Of a stretch of DNA of 64,000 nt, positions 25,425 through 56,189 are shown one piece after another; position 1 is the stretch's first letter; every line of letters starts with the position of its first letter. Both the position numbers and the translations under genes were made by a program. Under the pieces are notes generated by a model, which was given only the letters and a program-made list of their open reading frames with translations, did not search any database and was not told the origin of the DNA. Source of the stretch: Zeus faber (lineage: Eukaryota; Chordata; Actinopteri; Zeiformes; Zeidae); the NCBI GenBank assembly GCA_960531495.1, contig OY482849.1, forward strand, positions 36,900,790 to 36,964,789, given 5' to 3'.

Positions 25425-25765
25425 TCTTTTTGGGTGGTGCTGGTGAAACGCTTCCTCTGCATTGAACCATCCTGGCTTGTGCTTCCTCTGGGGGGGGCAG
25501 CCAGGAGCAGGGGGCAGCGTTGGTCGACGCCCGGGGACCTGGTGATGAGTGTCCATCCGTGGTCACACCATGATGTGTGCATGTTTTGGGTGGAGGTCCT
25601 TACTGACGTTAGGTGGAGGAAACCCCACGTGAGCACGGGGAGAACATGCAAACTCCACCCAGAAAGGCTCCTCATCAGGAGATAACCCACCGGAGCACGG
25701 TGCCACCAGCACCCCAGGCGGGAATCGAACCCAGTGCAATGCACTGCGCTGCCGTGCCGTATTGG
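25425..25765 (-). mobile_element. tRNA-like SINE (family A), copy 3
   Basis: It shares GGAGGAAACCCCACGTGAGC, the GAACATGCAAACTCC motif and the AATCGAACCCAG B-box complement with the other copies. It sits at the edge of the CA-rich satellite. Confidence 0.7.
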
Positions 25766-25769
25766 GGGT

Positions 25770-27590
25770 GGTCCCCGACATGCCGGGGTCCAAGTTTGAT
25801 CCAGATCGCTCCATTGTGTTGGAATCATTTAGTAAAAACATGCATTTTTTCATCATGGCCGCAGTGCGCGCGCATGTGCTAATGGGGGCTGGCACAAGCC
25901 TCATGCTAGCAGCCTGCTTGGCTGGCACACAGGGTTAGCTGTAGCTGTAGCTGTAGTAGTAGCTGTACTTGGACTGAAGGTAAATAGGATACAAGCTGTA
26001 AACCGTACCACCAAGTTCCACAGCGACAGGTATTATTTTACCAGAAGACAACTGGATGAAACGAGGAGGAACATATATGATATAGAGAGAAAGACAGGTC
26101 CTCTGTATGTGAAGTCAGTTCAAGCACTTATCAAATGTAGTATTCGTGTCAAGGTAGTTTTGTTCATTTACAAAGTGCCATCAAATAATTCTGTTCCCCA
26201 AAACAGGTCAGGGTGCAGTGCATAGTGAGCCTAAGCCTAAGCTGGTATCAATAACTAGCAATCACCAGTACCAACTAGTACCAACTAGCAATAACTAGTA
26301 ATTACTCGTAATAACTAGTATATGTACTATATGTGCTATATTGCTATATTACTATATTTTCCACTAAATAATATAACATTCCCTGTGTTGTGTTGGAGGA
26401 ACACACTGAACCTTCAGAGTTCAAACTCAGTACTTCCTCACAGTGCTACACTCAGTACTTCCTCACATCACTTCTCACCTTTCAAATCCTCAACATTCTC
26501 AATGTTTTCAATATGAACAAAGTCGTTGTTTCCTCCATGAAATATAGAACGCTGTGCTGCCACAAGGAGGCGCCATGCTGCAGTGTGTGTGTGTAGTATT
26601 GTACTAAATGATTACTTTCTGCTCATAGAGATTGGACACATCCTTTATTTGTCTTGACAGATCATTGTGAAAACACATGGACGTGTTGAAGGTACTTGAA
26701 GGTCGTAGCGTGGCCTTTGAAGGTCGTAGCGTGGCCTTTGAACCTTCAACATAAAATACATGAACATAAGTTCGCTTCAGCTCTCGGGGCCAGGTCTCCT
26801 GCCATGACGTGGATGTGAGCAGCCCTGGTGCACACACCCCTGACAGGAGCAGGTCCAGAGCAGGGGATCTCAACGTGTGGTCAGGGGACCTCCGTGGTCC
26901 TCCAAGAGGTTCCAGGGGGTCCCAAGCAAAGTGAATAATAGTTCAACTTAATAGTTAAAAGACGTTAGCACCGTTACAGAATATATAATACAGCCTGTTT
27001 CACTGTTCTCTCCCTGACTGGAGCAGAGACGCTGAATCACATCGACAAAGAGCAAAGTTGATCAGATCGGCTCCACAAACTGAATCTGATCAAATGGGAT
27101 CAAATTCCATTTTGTCAGTCTTGGCCGTCTGTGATGTCACTGCTCTCTCCTTGTTCATGTTTTGGCAAAAAAAACAAAAAACTTAAATCTGACTTTTCAA
27201 ACCGGGATCCAACATAATAGTTGACTATTTGCGGCGGGCAACTGGATTTGGGCCGGCAACCAGACCGTCTGGTTGCCCCGTTGTCACCGCTTTTCATATG
27301 TTAAAAACAAAATAAGCCTGTTTACCTCTGTATCTTTAGAAACCTCCATCAAGGAAAACGAGTCCAAATGGGAAATACGTGAGAATATTGAAACATAGAT
27401 TATAATTATAAAGGATTATTATCACTCAACTAGAAAATAATCTAAATTCAGCAACCATTTTGTCAGTCTTTGCATCAGCAACCACTTGTAACAGTTGGTG
27501 TCTGCCCGGATTCAAACCCTCATCCGATCGCTGGGCGGTACGTGTCTGTGATTGGCTGCTTTCTTGACGATGGGAGGTTGCCACAGGTGG
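25770..27590. other. Sequence downstream of aspn; small repeats only
   Basis: GTAGCT repeats lie near 25,935-25,960, and a 27-bp direct repeat lies near 26,697-26,742. A stretch near 26,865-26,935 (CTCAACGTGTGGTCAGGGGA) looks like a transposon end remnant. The aspn 3' untranslated region must lie in the upper part, but no clear poly(A) signal was chosen. Confidence 0.4.
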
Positions 27591-27596
27591 TAGCTT

Positions 27597-29924
27597 CTAC
27601 TTGCGGAAGTTCCCCATCTGGACACCGCGCCGGCCGGACACGCAGCGGAACGCCGCCGGCTGGATGCTCCAGTACTTAACTGGGTTGGCGAACAGACTGA
27701 TGCCCGTGTAGAGGTTCTTCTTAGCGCCGGGCCTGCTGGGGCAGAAGTCGTTGATGCCTACACTGCTTATCTTGTTGGCATGAAGGTAGACCACCTTGGA
27801 AAACAGAGAAGGTTGAATTTGGTTTGTGTTTAATAACTGTTATTTATTACAATCATATTAAAAATATCAGGTAAGAACCGAGCGATATCCTTATCTCGGG
27901 AGTAGTAGGCGCCGTAGCCGTCCGCCATACAGCTAAGCAACCGTTGGGTTCTAAAGGTAGTTTGATCCGAGTAAACGGTGCGAAGCAGACTGAGCCGGCG
28001 GGACCCCGCCCACTGCAGCTTTGCTGTTTCTGAGCCTCACCTGGAGGTAGCGCAGGGAGGCCAGTTCTGCAGGAACCTTCTTCAGCTTGTTGTTGTCCAG
28101 GTGGATCTCCCTGATGTTGGGAACGCTGGCCAGGCTGCCGTTCTCCACAGATTTGATCTGGTTAAAACTCAGACCCAGTCTGGAAAGTCAGTCAGAGGGA
28201 GAACTAGTCACGACACACACGTCTTTCAGTCAGTTTTTAAATATGCTTGATTTCGAGGTTAAAAATGTGCCTGAACCCCTGAAAAATACAGATGTTCTCT
28301 GTTAGTATTAATTCATGGAAATTAAGGGAAAAGGACAAAGTAATAAATATGTTGTTGACGATAATGAATCTCCTCTTGCTCAAAATCAGTTCTTGAAAAG
28401 GCGACAGGTCACATGTTATTGTGATAAAAAGTTACATTCAAGTTTTGTTTTGCTCATTGAAAGTGTTGGGAAAGTGCTTGAATTTCATTGACCTCTCCCT
28501 CTACAAACCCCGGCTCCGTCCCATGCCCTCAAACCTGTTGTAAGGGGTTAGGTTCTCACCGCTGCAGGTTTCTGTATCTAATGAGGTCTTCGACCTCCAC
28601 TTTGGAGATGTGGTTGTAGTCCAGACTCAGCTCTGTGATGGAGGGTGGCAGGTCTGGGAAACACAAATGACATCTTACGAAGTGAAACATGGATATATAC
28701 AGCTGCTTCCCTGCTGTTGAAATGAGGACTTCTTTTCGTGTTTTAGTTCTAGAGCAGTGATGAGATGTGAGTGGGAACCTTCTGATGACCTCTGCGTTTC
28801 TACCTTTTGGCACAGCGGTCAGTTTGGCCTCTGCCATGCCGATGTAGAGACTGGACACGCCGTCGAACGCTCCCAGCGCGATCCCACTGTTGGTGAGAGG
28901 GTTGGCGCTCATCTCTGTTGATAAAAAACAAGTTAGTATTTTTGCATTTCAATACAGGGGAGGGTGTGGTACCAACCTCACTGTACCTTTCCCTGGACAC
29001 TGTAGAGAACATACTAGTTTAAAATAACTGAATAACGAGGCGTCATCTTCGTCCTGTTGACCTGGTCCATGACGTCACATCTCACCAGGAGCCAGTGTTT
29101 GGCTGACTAGAGTGGCTTTTATTCTCAGCCAAATAGAACCAGTTCTGACCCAGGACGTGCAGGTTCCTCAGGCCTTTGAAGGCCTCCTTCTGGACACGGC
29201 TGATGTGGTTCTCGTGAAGGCGTAGCTCCAGCACGTTGCGGGGCAGGTTGGCAGGGATCTGTGTCAGCTGATTGTACGACAGGTAGAGCAGTCTGAGGTG
29301 GTCCATGTTCTGGAAAGCTTTGGGATGAATCACGGCGATCTTATTGTTGATCAGGAACAGGGCCTGCAAGTAGACAATGGAAGGAGAATAAAGTGCTGAC
29401 TTCTCCAGATAAGAGAACTGGGGAAAGAGGTTGAGCCCCCCTGGTGGTGTAATCCTGCAAGCACTTGCATAAAGCTTTTTGAGGCCTTTGAAATCGCCCT
29501 CCTTGATCTCTGTGATGTCGTTGTTCTGGAGGTCGATCATCACAGTGTCTTCAGGAATCTTCTCGGGAACAGCAATCAGACCTGTGAACACAGACCATCC
29601 ACACGGCTCTAACAGCGCAACTAGTACCACGACGAAGACACTCCTAGCACATTATCTGTACAACACTCAAATGGTCTCATTCAACTAATGCTTTAAACAT
29701 GGACTAGACGGACCCTGGTCCGAGCACTGGACCACCCTAGGCCAACACTGGCATCCGGTGGGGCACTTCTCATCATCTTCATCATCAATGTCATCGTCCT
29801 CATCGTCGTCATCAGCGTCGCCCATCATGATGTCATAGCTCCTGAGGAACTCCATGACGTTGATCGGCTGGTAGGGTTTAGCGTTGCCAAGTGCCAGTAG
29901 GCACAGGAGGAGGAAGAGCCGCAT
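27597..29924 (-). CDS. aspn: Asporin (class I small leucine-rich proteoglycan)
   Basis: Secreted collagen-binding matrix protein of cartilage, bone and periodontal ligament. In mammals it restrains TGF-beta/BMP signalling and binds calcium through its Asp tract. Coding exons on the minus strand: 29,714-29,924; 29,469-29,581; 29,150-29,363; 28,804-28,914; 28,560-28,653; 28,041-28,179; 27,597-27,794. The total is 1,080 bases, 359 residues plus stop (human 380). The signal peptide is [15 protein letters not shown]. An acidic tract follows at residues 36-52, then the class I cluster C-x3-C-x-C-x6-C at 54, 58, 60 and 67. Leucine-rich repeats follow ([47 protein letters not shown]). The C-terminal ear repeat has NDFCP and AAFRCV. 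The Asp tract separates it from decorin. The first coding exon also holds 5' UTR, from an acceptor at 29,971. The second coding intron uses a GC donor. Upstream non-coding exon and promoter were not identified. Confidence 0.93.
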
Positions 29925-29971
29925 GGTGGCGTCGCTAGGAGACTGGTTGCTGGTGATACGCCACCGGAGAA

Positions 29972-32900
29972 CTGCCGAGGAAGAGAGAGAAGTCAGGTTC
30001 CACAACCAACAGGAAGAGGACCAGAGCGTGACATCAACACTCTACACTGTGAACAGAAATGGTACTAAACTCGATTTAACTGGTGTGCTGCTACGGGCTG
30101 TTTCAGAGTCAGCACTGTGGACAAAGGAATGCTTCAGGAGAAAATTGATGTCAAAAGCAGAGAATTGGTGAGAAAGATTCTCTACGTTTAACCCAATCCT
30201 GTGCTTTTTAATGGAAAACTCAGTTATTTTTTTACCGATCCTTATTTTCTGATCATTGGGAGTCAATCGTAGTGATTGGCATCAGCGCCAATCCAATCCT
30301 AGGGAACACCTTCAGCTGATGGCCGCACCTTGGCCATGCTGGCCTCTGTGCACGACAGCCGGCTGACTTTAAAAACCCATGACTGGATTAATTTAAAAAC
30401 TGTGTTGACTCCCGATGATCTAAAAATAAGGGGGTTGGGTTAAAAGGTTCCTATAATTTTCAAGCTACATTTTGAAAATCCATTTGCAAAGAGTGATGGA
30501 ATGTGTTTGTCAAGCAGCGCGCACAAAAACTGATCATTGACTGGAAAAGGCATCGGGACGCCAACACTAATGTTTCTGTAGTCTGCACCTTTCCACCACC
30601 TCTGGACATTTGCAGAATAAAGAGGGTTGTTTCCGTCACGCCGGCGGTACAGCAGAGCGTGCGGTTGCCTGAGTGGCTCTGATGGATTCCCAGTCCTTCC
30701 ATTCAACATTCAGTCAGCCCACAACTATGTGTTGCTGGTCCAGCGTCCTGCATCAGCAGCACATACCACAGAGCCTCCACTGTCCTAGAGCTGTAAATAC
30801 TGCTGCAACACACTATTATAAATCCATCGAATAACACTCATATTAATCTCACACCATGCGATAATCCTCAGACAGTATCAACTATGACTAGTTGAATGAA
30901 TGTCCTTAATTTGTAGGTAAATATTTATCTATAAAACCTCTAATCCTCTGGGCACAGTGTTAATGCTTTCAGACTATATTTAAAAATGTAAGTATGGTGA
31001 AATAAGTATCATACATTATGAGTTACACATTATGTATAATTGACTCCAAGTCTGAGCAGAGTGAGCTGCATTAGAGACCTTACCTTAAGTTGCCTGAAGG
31101 GAGCTGGAAATCCTCAAATGTCTTAATCCAAAAGTTAAGTTGGTAACCTAAAATAGCCTTTCCTAATCAAGGCTTAGTTAGTGAACCTAAATTGTCTAGT
31201 ATGGATTTGAAGGAGCTCCCTGGGACTGCAGCATTCGATCCCTTCATCAGAAAACCACTGGAAAAGATGACGACAACATTTTTTTGGAAGCTGAGAGCTC
31301 CCTGAAGCCGGGCGGGGCCTACCTGAACGTCCAGGTGTGTGCCGGTCCTCTGGAAACCCCTCGGCCGGCAGGAGAATCGGCGCTGAGTCCAGTTGGAAGG
31401 GTCTGGTTCTTCAGAGCATCAGACCCCAACTGGCTCCATCCGGCCCCCTCGGTGAAACCAGAAACCACTGCTGCTGGCGTGAGGAGCTCCTGCGGTGGCT
31501 GGGATCACAGCGTGTGGAGCAGCCTGGGACTAGGGTTGAGGAGGCATTGTTAGCCGTGCTCATGTGCTTCTCATCAGGAGCTTTGAGGAGCTGCCAGAGC
31601 TGTTTAGCTGAAGCTCCTGGGTGATGGAGGCTTTATGTAGAACATTCTGGAAGCTCTGCAGCTTTCCTCCCTTGTGCACCTTTGGCCTTGGGCCAGATTA
31701 AATATCCTCCGTCGACCTGAATGACTTGTGCTTTCAGAGCTGTTCACTTTTATAAGAAGGTGCAGCCATGAAAGATCCACTTTCCATCACTTTACCTGAT
31801 TTTCCAAAAAATAATCAATTGAAAGGCTTCAGGAAATAGGGGTGTGGCTAGTAATTGAACATCACGTATTATCATCACCTTGGCAACCGGTGATCAACAA
31901 AGCACATTCTCATGATCAACACCAGTGAGTGAGAGGAAACGGATGTCTTGGGGGGGGTCCTCAGTCACTAGGAGCTGAAGGAGTGAAGTAGGTAAGGTGG
32001 GGTGAGCATGGCAGCTTGGAGAATCCCACTTAGTAGTACTGAGCTTCACTTATTGAGCTTTAGGTGCTAAAATCAGCTATTTGGCGAAAATATATGATGG
32101 TGATTGGAGTCATTGTATCGCTGCAGGAAGTGACCTCAAAAACATCATACGTACATTTCAACCATTCTGAAAATCCCGGAAGGTTCTATTTTCTCCTAAG
32201 GTGCGGGGGTCAGTGAGTATTTCTGCAGATTGTACTATCCAGTGAGCGGTCAGGAGGTCAGTTTTCACAAAGTAGGGTGCAGCAGGAGCAACATGCTGGG
32301 TCAACACATTTGAACCAGCATTGAAAACATGACACATTGAGTCTTTTATCCAGTAAATCCATTTGTCAGTCATTGTTCAACACAGTCTGGATCAGCAGAG
32401 CTTTCAATAAGAACCATGAAGTACAGAGGTCACAGAGTAGAATCTCTTTTTTTATTCAACGTTCCCTCTGAAGCCACGAAGGAGAGGAGAGAGCAGACGT
32501 GCACAGTTCCAGCCCAGTGCCACTGCCCCCTTCCAGTAGATGTTTACTGCTTGGATGGGACTGAGGAGTAGCTCCTAGAATGGAAAGGCTCCGCTCCCTC
32601 AGGGGGTTAACGTGCATTACACTACATTACACTATTCCATTTTCCACCCGTGGCCGGGCTTTTGTGCTGAGGGCAGCAGGACGGCTGGTGGGGGGAGGCT
32701 GGTGGCTTGGCAGGCGGGCTGACCAGAGTGCTTCTGCTGTCAAACCATCTTTACTAATATTTTCCAATCAGATCTGGTCGAGCGTTTATCTCACCATCGC
32801 TGCTCAGACGGGAGGCTGTGGAGCACTTCCTGTTGAGGAGCTCTTCAGACGTAAGCTCTATGAAAGGCTGACCGCCAGGTGTGACGGTTGGTGACCTGTG

Positions 32901-34295
32901 CAGTGGTTTAGTCTCCGCCTTGTCGTGCTGCTTCACTGTTCATCTCCACCCAACATCCTCCGCCTTGGCTTTCACCTGATATGCACGCAGCATGGCGGGG
33001 CATTTCTACCACCCATGTATTGACATTTGATTGATATTTATTTAATACTATTAGTTAGAGTTTTGGAAAGTCACCATTTTGACTCCATTTGGAGCTACCG
33101 CTGTGTTGTTTGATATAATAAAAGTGGCCAATACTGAATTTCACATGAAACATTGAATATGCAATGATATATATCTGCACTTTGACCAGTAATGTCAGTT
33201 CTGAGAGTACAGTGAGAAAGAGTTGTTGCTTTTAACACATAAATGTAGTCTTGTTTCTGGCTCCATGATATTTATAAAAGGAAAGTCAAAAGAACAATTT
33301 TCCCACTGTCTCATTACTGTTGTGAGAATTTTGGGACCTAAAAATTGGGCTTTGGGCCAAAATGGTTTGGGAACCCCTGATCTAAACTCCAGGAGTGGAA
33401 CCAACCACCGCTTGGAGAACTCGCTGCCACTGACTCTACACATAATGAATGGATCTCATGTCCGTTAGTTTCCAGACCTGAGGTTGTGTTGGAAGAGGTT
33501 GTTGTCCGAGCAGCTCGTTGTTGTTCCTGCAGCTTCTGCTGTGAGGGAGCAAGTGGAATAAAAAACACCCTCACGGCACATGAGACGCTCCTGACTCAGC
33601 CGCGCTCATACTTTCCAAACCATCCGCCGTCTGGTGGGAGCTCCTCAGCCTGCCGTGGGTGGCTGCGGGCTCCGCAAATACTATTTATTTTATTCATTTT
33701 CAAGGGGTTTTGTATTGCACTGGTATCGTAACTGATTTTTTATTCATATGGAATCAGGGGAAGTTTTTTTAAAGAGTTTATTAGATTGTAATTGGTGAGA
33801 AAAAAAAACACATTTGATCCCATCCTGCAATTATGTGAATGTCCCCAGCACGTAGGACATGAAACTAGCGGCAGTATTACCTGCTCTTACACCGTCTACA
33901 TGACTGGAATCAATGTGATTAGAAACACAGCGGTCCTTGATTCTGACTCAGGAAGTGACATCATGTCCATAGTGGCAAAATGATAAAGCGTCACAGCGAG
34001 ATGGGGATTTTTAGGGGGAAACACCTGAACCTTATTTATCGATCAGCGAATGGGTCCAAAGCATCAGGGCTGAAGGTGACCTCGCCCCTCGACGGCAACG
34101 CTTCTCTCCTTACTTGATCAATTCAAACGATTGGACTCCCAATGATCAATAAATATGTTTTAGGTATAAAAAACAAAAAAAAAGTTTTCCTTTCAATCTG
34201 TCCTTGATGGTTTTTGAGACGAGATTCACTTGGTGTCGGATCTGATATGATTGGGCTGAAATACCTTAATTTCATACAAGTTTGATGATTAAATT
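29972..34295. other. Intergenic stretch between ecm2 and aspn; no coding exon seen
   Basis: The aspn leader exon and promoter probably lie here on the minus strand, but no distinctive signal fixes them. A short stretch near 33,345-33,380 (TTTGGGAACCCCTGATC) resembles a DNA-transposon end. Otherwise nothing is recognised. Confidence 0.4.
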
Positions 34296-34299
34296 CCCA

Positions 34300-36090
34300 A
34301 TTAGTGACTATATGACTGTCTGACTCTTTATGACTGTATGACTCTTAGTGACTATGACTCTTTATGACTGTATGACTCTTAGTGACTGTCTGACTCTTAG
34401 TGACTGTATGACTCTTTATGACTGTATGACTCTTAGTGACTGTATGTCTCTTAGTGACTGTCTGACTCTTAGCGACTGACTCTTTATGACTGTCTGACTC
34501 TTAGTGACTGTATGACTCTTTATGACTGTATGGCTCTTAGTGACTGTCTGACTCTTAGTGACTGTCTGACTCTTAGTGACTGTATGACTCTTTATGACTG
34601 TATGACTCTTAGTGACTGTATGTCTCTTAGTGACTGTCTGACTCTTAGCGACTGACTCTTTATGACTGTCTGACTCTTAGTGACTGTATGTTTCTTAGTG
34701 ACTGTCTGACTCTTTATGACTCTTTATGACTGACTCTTAGTGACTATGACTATGACTGTCTGACTCTTTATGACTATGACTCTTTATGACTGTATGCCTC
34801 TTAGTGACTGTATGTCCCTTAGTGACTGTCTGACTCTTTATGACTGTATGACTCTTAGTGACTGTGACTCTTAGTGACTGTATGACTCTTTATGACTGTC
34901 TGACTCTTAGTGACTGTATGACTCTTAGTGACTGTATGTCTCTTAGTGACAGGCTCTTTATGACTGTCTGACTCTTAGTGACTGTCTGACTCTTAGTGAC
35001 TGACTCTTTGACTGTCTGACTCTTAGTGACTGTATGACTCTGACTCTTAGTGACGATGTCTCTTAGTGACTGTCTGACTCTTAGTGACTGACTGACTCTT
35101 AGTGACTGACTCTTTATGACTGTCTGACTCTTAGTGACTGTCTGACTCGTTATGACTGTATGACTCTTAGTGACTATGACTCTTTATGACTGTATGACTC
35201 TTTATGACTGTATGACTCTTAGTGACTGTCTGACTCTTAGTGACTGTCTGACTCTTTATGACTATGACTTTTAGTGACTATGACTTTTAGTGACTGTCTG
35301 ACTCTTAGTGACTGTATGACTCTTAGTGACTATGTCTCTTAGTGACTGACTCTTTATGACTGTCTGACTCTTAGTGACTGTCTGACTCTTAGTGACTGTC
35401 TGACTCTTAGTGACTGACTCTTTATGACTGTCTGACTCTTAGTGACTGACTCTTTATGACTGTATGACTTTTAGTGACTGTCTGACTCTTAGTGACTGTA
35501 TGACTCTTAGTGACTGTATGTCTCTTAGTGACTGACTCTTTATGACTGTCTGACTCTTAGTGACTGTCTGACTGTTAGTGACTGTCTGACTCTTAGTGAC
35601 TGTCTGACTCTTAGTGACTGTATGACTCTTAGTGACTGACTCTTCCTGACTGTATGTCTCTTAGTGACTGTCTGACTCTTAGCGACTGACTCTTTATGAC
35701 TCCTAGTCACTGTATGACTCTTAGTGACTGTAGGACTCTGACTCTTAGTGACGATGTCTCTTAGTGACTGACTCTTTGTGACTGTCTGACTCTTTATGAC
35801 TGTATGTCTCTTAGTGACTGACTCTTTATGGCTGTATGACTCTGAGTGACTGACTCTTTATGGCTCTTAGTGACTGTCTGACTCTAAGTGACTGTCTGAC
35901 TCTTTATGACTGTATGACTCTTAGTGACGATGTCTCTTAGTGACTGTCTGTCTCTTAGTGACTGACTCTTTATGGCTAACTGACTCTGATTGACTGTATG
36001 ACTCTTAGTGACTGACTGAGTGACTGTCTGACTCTTTATGACTGTATGACTCTTAGTGACTTATGTCTCTGAGTGACTGACTGACTGTAT
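34300..36090. repeat. 18-bp minisatellite
   Basis: About 1.8 kb of TGACTCTTAGTGACTGTA and TGACTCTTTATGACTGTC units, with occasional shorter 8-15-bp forms. Confidence 0.95.
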
Positions 36091-36201
36091 GACTGATTAA
36101 TCAGCCTGGATGGTATGTGGAGGACTGTGCACCTGGACATGGGATGTTTAAGGAGAATGTTGTGGATGTTTCCAGCAGTAAAAGTCTTGTTGGACGGTTG
36201 G

Positions 36202-36635
36202 TTTATTTCAACAGATCTACATTCACCTCCTGACCTGAGTCACATCTTACCAACAAAAACAACTTCTCTCTCTGAGGGACAGTAGATGGATGGATACATT
36301 TACATGTAGTCATTGATCAGACGCTTTTGTACAATTATTCAAACACTGACGGACGCAGCCATCAGGAGCAATTAGGGGTTAAGTGTCTTGCTCAAGGAGC
36401 CTGGGATCGAGCCAGCAACCTTTAGATTACTAGACGACCAGCTCTACCTCCTGAGCTACCATCCCCTTTAATAGATAGATGAATGATAGATGGATAACAA
36501 CATGTAACATGTCACTGAGAAGAAACCACTTAATCTTCCTCATTCTTTCAATTGTCTGGCTTCTTATGAGAGGTGATTTTCTGACTTTGTTTTGCGGGGA
36601 TTCCAACATTCAGTCCACGGCTGTGGACAGTGCGG
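36202..36635 (-). other. ecm2: Probable ecm2 3' untranslated region
   Basis: It follows the ecm2 stop (36,636-36,638). An AATAAA signal lies on the minus strand at 36,202-36,207. The region contains a SINE in the same orientation as the transcript. The end is inferred. Confidence 0.45.
36294..36472 (-). mobile_element. tRNA-derived SINE (family B), copy 3
   Basis: On the minus strand it reads GGGGATGGTAGCTCAGGAGG, then GGCTCGATCCC and the AAGCGTCTGATCAATGACTA-like tail. Compared with the copies at 16.4-16.8 kb it lacks the stretch between B box and TCCTTGAGCAAGACAC. It probably lies in the ecm2 3' UTR, in sense. Confidence 0.85.
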
Positions 36636-55165
<18,530 letters not shown>

Positions 55166-55802
55166 CCCTGCAGCAGAGGTCCCACAAAGACAGACAGACA
55201 GTTAGATAGATGTCTGCCTGTATCAGCTGAGCTTCACTAACAGATAGACTTCCTGTTGTTCCTCAAATACCTTCTCAGTTACTAATGGATGGTTAGCGTG
55301 TGTGTGTGTGTAATGACTGCTCTATCAGCCTGAGGTCTGTCATTATTAAAGCACAGCAGCATGAGAGTGAGGAGCAGTGCATGATGGGACAGGACAGAGG
55401 AGTGCGACCATGGGATGGATCCTGATGTCAGTGTTTGATGTGTTTTACCTGATACAGTGTGCAGTGTGGTTACCATGCCAACAGGAAGATGTGTGGCTAT
55501 AGTTGTGGGTCCTCTCTGTTGTTAGAACCCAGAAATGAAACTAAAGCATCAGACAAACTAGGAACAGGAAACAAACATGTTTCATTCCACACACACTGTA
55601 ACACACACTGTAACACACACTGCAACACACACTATAACACACTGTAACACACTGTAACACACACCGTAACACACTCTGTAACACACTCTGTAACACACTG
55701 TAACACACTGTAACACACACTGTGGCTTCTTGGTCTGATTTCCGACCGAGCAAGTCAGAGGGGGTTAGGGTCTGGATGTGCAGGCTCACATGGAGAGACA
55801 AC

Positions 55803-55846
<44 letters not shown>

Positions 55847-56185
55847 TGCTGGGTCGCGCTTCAGTGTACATATACACCTCTCTACCTCCTCACCAGAACA
55901 TGCAACCTACCTGCTGACACACACAAAGACACAGACAGATAGAGACACAGACAGGCACACGGACAGACAGACAGGTCTCTACATTACCAGTGGTTAGCTG
56001 GGATCCTGGAACAGTTGTCAGATATTTCCTTTCCTCTCTTCCTCAAAAACCCTTGTTCCTCTGGGAGCTCCACAGTGTGTGTGTGTGTGAGAGAGAATAG
56101 AGCTGCAGCTTGTGAGGATCAGTCTGTTGAGTCTGGAAACAGTCTGACACAAACTGTAAAACAATAACAGGCCTGCTTGTATTAC
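55166..56185. other. ecm2 upstream region, with small repeats
   Basis: It probably contains the non-coding first exon and promoter of ecm2, but I could not place them. It holds TAACACACACTG units at 55,590-55,720 and a (GT)n run at 55,808-55,842. Confidence 0.4.
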
Positions 56186-56189
56186 ACTA

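Noticed and set aside
27597..29924. Decorin instead of asporin
   Set aside because: Decorin lacks the acidic tract seen at residues 36-52, and the neighbours ogn and ecm2 fit the asporin locus.
31284..31624. Overlapping plus-strand frames of about 90 codons
   Set aside because: No protein family is recognised and no splice or conservation evidence could be found. Left as intergenic.
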